This document shows positions 56,283 to 64,000 of a stretch of 64,000 nt of DNA, in pieces. Every line of letters starts with the position of its first letter. The stretch's first letter is position 1. The position numbers and the translations under genes are program-made. The stretch is taken from NCBI GenBank assembly GCA_018894105.1, contig CM032122.1:38657404-38721403 (forward strand), in the 5' to 3' direction. This DNA comes from Jacaranda mimosifolia. Taxonomy: Eukaryota; Streptophyta; Magnoliopsida; Lamiales; Bignoniaceae. Below the pieces are notes generated by a model. The model was not told where the DNA came from. It was given only the letters and a program-made list of their open reading frames with translations, and did no database searches.

Positions 56283-56655
56283 GAGAGTGTTTGGGTGAAT
56301 TTATAAGTTCCTCAAAATATTTTATAAGATATTTGAGAATTTATAAAATGTTTAAAAATGTTTGATAAATTATTTTAAAAAAGAGCTTATAAACTACAAA
56401 AATAAGATATTAAGAACTTATAAGCTTTTCTTATAAAAGTAGGGAATTCCTAACTTATTTTGAACATCTTAATAAGCTCTCTTAAACTTAATCATATTAA
56501 TTGCAAAATTATAATTATTAACATCTTATAAGCTTTAAAATTTAATTTTATCCAAATACTTTAATAACTTATTTTTCAAAAAAAATTTAGCATATCATAA
56601 GATCTAAAAATATATTACTATAAAACCTTTTAAATAAATTTAGCCAAACACCATC
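56283..56655. mobile_element. Tourist-like MITE with TAA duplication
   Basis: A 373-bp element with ends GAGAGTGTTTGGGTGAATTT and AAATTTAGCCAAACACCATC (inverted), flanked by TAA (56280-56282, 56656-56658). The interior is AT-rich with many AACTTATAAG words. TAA and the GTGTTTGG-type ends fit PIF/Harbinger. Its interior differs from families A and B. Confidence 0.8.
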
Positions 56656-56759
56656 TAACTTTAGAAGTTCCCATATCTAGTTATCATCTAAATGTCATTG
56701 TTTCATTGCATGTGATCTCTTTATTAAACCTAACTTCTAATGTTCTAACTGCTATGAAT

Positions 56760-57199
56760 TAGAGGTGCTAACAAATCGAAATTAATTCACAAACCTCACA
56801 ATTCAAACTCGATTTCTAGCTAAATTTAATCTCTATTTCAAAAATATTCAAACTCGATTTCTAGTCAAATTCAATCTCTATTTTGAGTCATTTTCAAATT
56901 GTTTGTACTTTGAGTTAGAACCTAGCTAGCTCTTGAGCTTGCAAGCCAACTCTTGAATCAGTATATAATTTTTATATTTTTTTAATTTATCAATACATAC
57001 ATTATATTATTATTTTATTTCGAGCGACTGTGATTAATATTTCAATTGCAAAATCGAACTAAATCTAGCTCGAATTTTCATTAGTCAAATATAAGCCATA
57101 AAGATCAAACTCTTTGGGCTCAAGTTCAAACTCAAACCTAATATATATTATATATATGCTTGAATTTTCCCACCTGAACAAAACTAAATTGCACCCCTA
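56760..57199. mobile_element. Family E hAT-like element, diverged copy
   Basis: Left end TAGAGGTGCTAACAAATCG and right end AAACTAAATTGCACCCCTA. The middle has CTTGCAAGCC...AGTATATAATTTTTATATTTT and TTTATTTCGAGCG, as in the intact copy at 34634. The flanks are too diverged for a clear duplication. Confidence 0.65.
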
Positions 57200-57621
57200 A
57201 TTTGGATTAAGAATCATTTTGCAACAACAAATGTACTAAAAGTATCAATAGTCCTTAGGAACTCCAGGGATGGCTATGGCACAAAGGACCTGGGGAGAAA
57301 AGAAGCATAAGCAGAGTAAAGGAGATTAGTAGTAGAAAGAATGCGCAGAGAGTCATCATAAAAACATCATTCTGAACTCAAACTCTAGCAACAAGAGGAC
57401 ACTGATTGATATATGAGCCACTAGGCATATAGAGCTTGCCGTTTTTATAGATCATTTCAAAAAAATCCAGCTGAAGACATTGAAAATCAGCAGGATATCA
57501 AAGTATGTATGGCTAGTTATCTGTACATAAAAATAACATGAGCTTTCCAGCATTACTCAGCAACTTGCTAAATTATGTCATTTACAAGGAATAGCTTGGA
57601 GTTATAGAGGAATATTTACGC

Positions 57622-60600
57622 TCAACAGGCAGATATTCTCCTTCGCTTGTAGCATTTGAGAAGGCCCTCACCATTGTCTTCAGCTTGCTTGTCGTCGGTT
57701 ACTCCTACAGGGCATTCGAGTGAAATCCTAGTTTGTAAAGGTGAGCAGTTAGGCGGAGATGATTGATCTACCTGTAACATCAAATTTTCGAATAAGAAAA
57801 TGAAAATAAGGACCTGTTTGGTTTTGTTTTCATTTTCATTTTGCGTTTCTATCATTTCCAAAATTTGAAAAAGTAGTTAATGAAAATGAATTGAAAATGA
57901 GTTTATATTTGAATAGGTTGTTGCAAAAGTAATGATTATGTTGAATTTAATAGATTGTAGATGGAGACAGATAGTAATAATGAAATAGAGAGAGAAGATA
58001 TATAGATTATTAAGTAATGTGTTTTGAAATGAAAATGGAAACAATGTCGGATGAAAATGCGTAATAGGTGATGTGTTTCAATTTTTAAATAGTAGAAAAT
58101 GTGAAAATGAGATATGAAAATGAAACTAAACGGGCTAAGTAATTGAATGTGTTTTGTAATGCAACGGTTTTTGAGAAATATCAATTACCATGACAGCCAA
58201 CTGAGCCGAGCAATTGCCGTTTTCATTGTCCGTCCCAGTTGCAGCGCTGAGGGAAAAAGCACAATGATCAAGTTTAGAGGTCACATCTTGAATTAAAATT
58301 TCAGGAACATCAAGCTACACCCAGCAACTCTTACTGGAGACAGATTCTGTAGCAGGAAAACAACAGGAAAAAAAAAAAAAAGACAATAGTTTTTCACATG
58401 TTTAATGGTCCTCTACAAGCCACAAATTGATTTGTAACATAGAAATAATAATGGTCGCAGACATATTTAATGTAGTCTCTAATTGGTTTACGGGTGAAAG
58501 TATGGTGTTATGCCATCTCTCTTTGTCACTAAAGCAGTATTTACTATTCCCTAACTGCAATGTGGTTTCATGATTTTCTCTCATTATTCCTCAGCGCTAT
58601 TCCACAATAACCTCAATTGTTTCTTAAGTAGTAACCAAAGTAGTATGTTTAGTTGCAAATCTAGGATTAATCCTATTGAGATTTTTTCTTGTCTAATATC
58701 GCAACATACAGGTAATGGATATTGGCTTGCATTACCATGTAGATCTTTCCTCTAAAATGTCAGCCTCTTCTGCTTGGTCTGCTTGAGAAACTTCAGAAAC
58801 TTTACTGTTTCCATCTAACTCAACGTTATCATTTTTGTCAAAATGGTCATAACTTTTTGGCTGTGTTCCTGCAGAAAGATGTATGTGAAATAGTATCATA
58901 AGTAAGTATTTTTCTAAAAAAAATGTAGAATACACCCTTTCAAAGTAGTTTCCAGCATGTAATGCACCTGTAGATAGGGTTGATTCAAATGAAGGATTGC
59001 TCATTAAGACTTTCTGACAAATTACTGTGCCCTGGAAGTCCAGGAAGGTGTAGTCCAGAAAGTTTAATCTCTCTGACTCATTCATCACCGAGAACCCAAA
59101 TGAAGTGGTCCAAGTGTTTAGTACACTAGGAACAGCAGGCAAAACGAGCCTCTCTACTCCCAATTCCATGAGTTTCTACACACAAATTGGTAAATATATT
59201 CATGAATAACTCAACGCCACTAAAACTGCGGACAAATTCAATCTGACAAACAACAAAAACTACAAAACAACCTTCCCAACTGAGTAGAATTGCCAATCAT
59301 TTTGGCCTAGAAATAATCTTTAACCAATATCATTTTAAATAATTGTCTTTTTGCAATTAAGAATAACTGTGCAGCTTTCCATTAACACAGAAAGTATATA
59401 ATGAACACCGAGCGAGTAGCGTCGTGGCTAGACATGACATCTATAGCAAGTTACTGAATTACCTATGATTTTGAGGATGGAAAAATAAGATCAGCAAACC
59501 CAACTCAGTCGGATGGTACTAGTCTCCATAACATGTCAGATGGTATCAAGACTAGATTGACTTCTAAATGCCCTTGAATAAGCATCACCAAACAATAAAT
59601 AAGCAACCAAAATGTCAGACATTTAACTGACAAGAATTTATCACAGTTTCTAGTGAACTGGCCACTACATTCTCAAGGGCAAATCAAGGTAAACGAGACA
59701 AACTAGTAGATTCATGAAGGACAATGACCCAGAAAAGTCCCCACCAGAGAAAAATTTCCCTGGCCAGTATATCATCTGCTCAAAACTTCATAAGACAAGC
59801 TTTTTCTCATTTCTGCAATGGAGTAGGTGTCAACTTAATTATTAACAAGACCACTCGTTATGCAGGGCTGTTCGTGTGTCTCAGGACAACAATTTGAATA
59901 GGAGTAAAAAACACAAGGTTCTAAATCGTAACAGGTGTAATATACCTTCTCAAGTTCATTCATCAAAACCCGGCACATCCCAAGTCGACGATATTGAAAC
60001 CTTGTTGCAACCAGAGGAACTTCTGCCACTCTTTTGCCATATATCCTGCAGTCAGTAGGACATAGGATTTCGAGTTACTCCAGTAAAGAGAAAAAAATAG
60101 GTGCAGATAATAAATGTTAAAGCATAAGATACCTCACAGTAGCTGCTGAAATCAATTCGTCATTCTTCTCCAATAGTACTGTGTAGAACCCTTGAAAGTT
60201 TAACCGGTTTAGCTCAGACCTGAAAAGTCATATATTAGTATAACTTATAGGGCAATAGTTCATCATGAATTAATATAGGTATAATCAAAACTAGGATCCA
60301 AGTAAATCGGTATATGGGGCATAATAAAAACAAGTTATTATTATTATTATTATTATTAACACCATGTACTTGAACAATAACAACTTGGATCTAGTCTAAG
60401 ACAACTGTACTCCATCCACATCTTATATAATAATAGACTATACAGAAGCTCTTTAAAGATGGCATGTAAACAAGGGAGAGATGAGATTGGCAAGCTCACG
60501 AGATCTCACCATCTACTAAAAATAACATCTTCCACCAGATCCCTCCTGGTTCTAGGCTCTTTGACTGGTTCAAAACATTCATGCATCACACTGACAGCAA

Positions 60601-63600
60601 CATTGAGCTTGCTGTAATTCTCCATTAAACACTCGTCATCAGATGCTTCATGATCATAATAATCAGATTTTATGTATTTAACTAATGTCCAAGTCAAATT
60701 TTCAGTCCCCACACAAACTGGTTTTCCTAGAATCTTATGCAGACCACAAAATATCTGCAAAACAAATAGATTGTGTTAAAACAATAACATAAGTTACAAT
60801 ATAGGCCACGCGCAAGTAATTTCATGAATAGATATTCATGAATTCGATTTGCCCTCAAATTTTAATATTAATTCTGTGCTTCTCATGCACGGAAGGAAAA
60901 GATATTTATTGTAATTAATGCTGCTTAAATTATGTGATTTTGCTTCAGCACTAAAATGTCAGTGGATTAAATTATATATGCAAACCAATTAAACATTACA
61001 GTCATGTTCTACTTGAAGCAAATGCCTCAATAACCAAGAGTGCCCTATAAATGGAAAGGAGGTTAAGGTACCTGTTCACAAGTATCTTGGCAGAACCAAT
61101 ATCCTTCAGGATAACGATCCAGATTTATAATTCCTTTATTTCTGAGGCACCCAGCATGATCTACAATAAGTCGTTAACAAATCAGAGCATGATAGAGGAT
61201 GGCATCTACTTTTAGCTTATCTGTACAAGTACAAACATACCAAACCATATAGGTTACTTACATTGGAGCTCACACTGACCACAAATGAGAGTGGAAGAGT
61301 CCGTGACTTGTCCATTTTTTCCATCAAATCTGCTCTGGCCACAAATTTGACAACAGCATGATGGGCAGAACCAATCACCATCCGGAACCTCCTGTAGAGC
61401 AGAAAGATGTTCTAAAATATTTATAAATCAAGCAAGAGTTTCTATTTAGTAGTCAATACTTATTCTCAAAAGAGAAAATAATCGAATCACCTTTAAACCA
61501 AGGCAGCGAATATGAAACGAGGACGGACACTGGTCGCACAGAACTAATTCACCTCCATAGTGACAAACAGAACATATGTGATCATTTGTTCTATTGCGTC
61601 GGTTTCCCTTCATTTCATGTGATTCTGACCTCAAACATCTGTTGGTCTTTTGTTGTTTCAGTTGCAACTGGCACTCCAGCAAAGAGCGGCCATCCTCCAA
61701 AAAAATATTTGCTGAAGGTCTGTGATTAGTGCTGCCAGCATGTGCTTCAAAGTTACTAAGAGTAAAGATCTTTCCACAACAACTACATTTGATCCCCTCA
61801 CGAGCTATTCGGCCTTCCGCCATCAGACCATTATGCCTTCCACGATATTGAACTTTTGCTCTGGGCAAAACCACATTATTGTCAATCAACCAAGACAAGA
61901 TAGTTCGAGGAGTTTGCTGAGACGAAGAAGCAACCATGTCCCGAACTCTTTTACTTGATCTCCGGACTGTGGTTGAAGAATCAGCATCCATATCTCCTCT
62001 TACTTTCAGTGATACACGGGATTTCCTTCCTCCCTTGGGCAGTACTGGACCTTCAATACAACGTGATTTATCACACTTTCTCCTCTTCCTAGAAATTCTG
62101 GTTTTGTAAACTTTACCTTCGGTCAATTGAACAAGATCCTTTGACATGGACATGGCAGAGGAGTCGCTTGGCAGATTCTCAAACTCGGCAGGTAAATTTT
62201 CTGGGGACTTCATTGCAAGCAATGGAAGACGGGATTGATTAATAGACAAATGGTCATTAAAATCCCTAATCACATTTAAATTTCCCATTCTTCCTAGGGT
62301 AGGAGAGAGGTCACTGGAAGTGAGTGCACCAGCTTCTACACACCATTTGCAGGCTGAAAGAAGAGAGTAAAACAATGTTCCACTTGGTGAGCTGTATCGC
62401 AACTCCCTCTTGGTTCCTTTCATGTGGTAATAAAAAGACCAGCCAATAGCAGATAAGTGTTTCTTCGCTTTCCTGCTCTTCAACTTCAACGCTGTATTTA
62501 AGCCACGGAATGACTTTTTATCCTCCCGGCCAAGTAGATAATAATCCCTCACTGCTTCAGGGCAATATTCGGGTTCAACAACAAGCACATCATCAGTGCA
62601 AAACTTAGACAACTCACTGGAAGATTGGGACTTCACAGCAAGTGGAAGTGAAAGTGCCTCTTCAGGTGAACTTACAGGGATTTTTCTTCCATAGTTTGGG
62701 CTGACAAACATTTCAGATCCAGGTCCTGACTCCTGGTGCACATTTTCAAACTTCCCACAAACCTGACGAAGTGAATAAAACAATTCCCCATCAGGGGAAA
62801 AATATCGTATTCGAAGATTCGACTTATCTTCCACAAACTCAATTTTCCAGTCCAAATGCAACAGATGTTTCCTAGCATTCATCAATGCGTTATGTGAAGG
62901 CCTTTTATTCAACCTAATCATCTTGTTCAATTCATCAATGGCCTCGGGGCAAAATTCAGCCCCAGGAATTAATTCAGGTACGACTGGCCGCCACTCAAGT
63001 CTCCTTTTCTTTGTTGAAGTCCTGTGCTCCAAGTGTGGCAATTTAAAACTCATACCAGGAGATTCATTGTAATTATTGGAACCAATTCCAGAATCTTCAT
63101 CTGGATTACGAGATAAAATTGGTATAGCAGGATTAGAAACAGATAGAGCTTGTTCATCAATGAGCACGGCTGAGATAGGAACCTGATCATTCTGTTCATG
63201 GATCTGACGACGGTTTTTATCATTTAGACCAGCTGGCAGAGTTACATCACTGGCCAACTGGAGAGTAGCGTCAAAGGGTACAACTGCAAGTGAACCATGA
63301 AAAATTCCTTCTGTTTTCAGAAGAACATCAAAAGCTTGTGCAGGAAATTTCAGCAATGATTGTCCTAGCTCCGCGAAGTCCCATGAAGAATTCAACTTTA
63401 TGAAGACGTACTTAAGAGTTATCCTAAGATTATCAATTAAAACCTGCAACAACAATTCTCTCCAAATATTCCATCTAGAAGCAGTCCAATCCCTAAGCTT
63501 TTCAAAGCCATTCTTCATCCTCACATCATACCAAATTTGCTTCACCGAGATAGGCAGAGGCCATTTTTGCTCAACTTCCTCTATCAGTTCTAGAAACAAC

Positions 63601-64000
63601 CAATTACCACGAGGGTTCCATTCCTCAGTATTCTCATCCCAGTCTTTACTTATCCGCAACATATCAATCTGGGCTACCATTTCATCACCCATGTCAGGGA
63701 AGAAAATCCTCCGCTGCTCGGACCCATCTTCATGATCAAATATAACACCCTCCCACCAAGCGTCCTCATAAAACATGTCAACACATTGTCCATAGTGTAA
63801 ACACCACGGCCCCACAACACATGAAGGTGGCAAAGGCCTTATCCAGCCCCGATAATTATCAGAAACCCCAATTTCACCATTGACAACCCCATCAACTATA
63901 GGACTCACCTTCACCTTTTCAGTCAGATTACAAGAGCCTTCGTCGTTTAGAAGGTGATTATACTGAACTGCACGAGTCAAATCTTCACAACCAATTACTA
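57622..64000 (-). CDS. IDM1/ROS4-like PHD-finger and GNAT-domain nuclear protein, 5'-partial (10 exons)
   Basis: Minus-strand exons: 64000-61491 (open to the window edge), 61391-61262, 61160-61072, 60754-60510, 60219-60133, 60045-59946, 59175-58968, 58868-58736, 58246-58189, 57771-57622 (TGA). They join in frame into at least 1235 residues. Order: an agenet/Tudor-like segment (WCLHYGQCVDMFYEDAWWEG); two related CPEA...FYSL blocks; a Tify-binding-type region ending KCSCCGKIFTLSNFEAHAGS; a C4HC3 PHD finger (CSVCHYGGELVLCDQC) that spans the exon 1-2 junction; a second, extended PHD; then the acetyltransferase core AEVPLVATRFQYRRLGMC. The tail is acidic and low in complexity, with a basic KRRR near the end. 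Relatives include Arabidopsis IDM1, a histone acetyltransferase that guides active DNA demethylation. Orthology to IDM1 itself is not shown; several paralogues share this layout. The usual third Q/RxxGxG/A position is C here. The in-frame TTG at 63980 is not a start. Confidence 0.88.
57810..58135 (+). mobile_element. MITE family B copy in the last intron of the IDM1-like gene
   Basis: A 326-bp element with ends GGACCTGTTTGGTTTTGTTT and AAATGAAACTAAACGGGC (inverted), flanked by TAA (57807-57809, 58136-58138). These are typical PIF/Harbinger Tourist ends and target. The interior matches 13655-13935 and 24110-24455. It lies within the intron 57772-58188 and ends about 50 bp from the donor side of that intron, leaving the splice sites intact. 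Confidence 0.9.
60336..60358. repeat. ATT microsatellite in IDM1-like gene intron
   Basis: About seven ATT units within the intron between the exons at 60754-60510 and 60219-60133. Confidence 0.85.

Noticed and set aside
61446..61490. Continuation of the IDM1-like first exon past 61491
   Set aside because: A good GT donor lies at 61490, and joining to the acceptor at 61391 restores the PHD finger; the read-through tail is intron.

Overview
The window is nuclear DNA of a flowering plant, most likely a eudicot. It has spliced genes with GT-AG introns, AT-rich intergenic DNA, and many small plant transposons. The FAD3 protein looks closest to those I remember from Lamiales (Perilla, sesame), so an asterid is my guess; that is inference and was not tested. 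I see no prokaryotic operon signals, CRISPR array, rRNA gene or functional tRNA gene.

Layout. 1-9106 (+): the 3' 19 exons of F2KP, the bifunctional enzyme that makes and degrades fructose-2,6-bisphosphate. 10373-11056 (+): an intronless ATL-type RING-H2 E3 ligase gene. 11057-26461: a 15 kb gene-free stretch with MITEs, SINEs, tandem repeats and a three-LTR TRIM element carrying a solo-LTR insertion. 26462-30116 (+): an eight-exon ER omega-3 desaturase (FAD3) with a SINE, a MITE and a hAT-like remnant in its introns. 30671-38168: a head-to-tail duplication (4.5 kb + 3.0 kb) whose two units differ by datable transposon insertions. 38734-39791 (+): a two-exon TRM/LONGIFOLIA-like gene. 41807-49598: a 7.8 kb Mutator-like foldback element, with arms of about 3.1 kb around a 97-nt loop and a leftover transposase first exon. 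50464-51396 (+): intronless PDX1 (vitamin B6 synthesis). 51397-57621: gene-free, with a hAT element and a Tourist-like MITE. 57622-64000 (-): an IDM1/ROS4-like PHD-finger/GNAT protein gene, cut at its 5' end by the window edge.

The genes have unrelated jobs: sugar signalling, ubiquitylation, lipid desaturation, growth-form/cytoskeleton, vitamin B6 and chromatin. They are neighbours, not a pathway. The most unusual object is the foldback element. It resembles in architecture the maize Mu killer locus, an inverted MuDR derivative that makes silencing hairpin RNA. Its arms are filled with very dense short TAC-containing words and a 104-bp satellite, and both arms carry the same captured LTR-retrotransposon piece. 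The second point of interest is the set of empty sites in the tandem duplication, which give direct proof of the ends and target-site duplications of two transposon families.

All exon boundaries were read by eye from GT-AG signals, reading-frame continuity and remembered homologues. Repeat boundaries are base-exact only where a target-site duplication is given.
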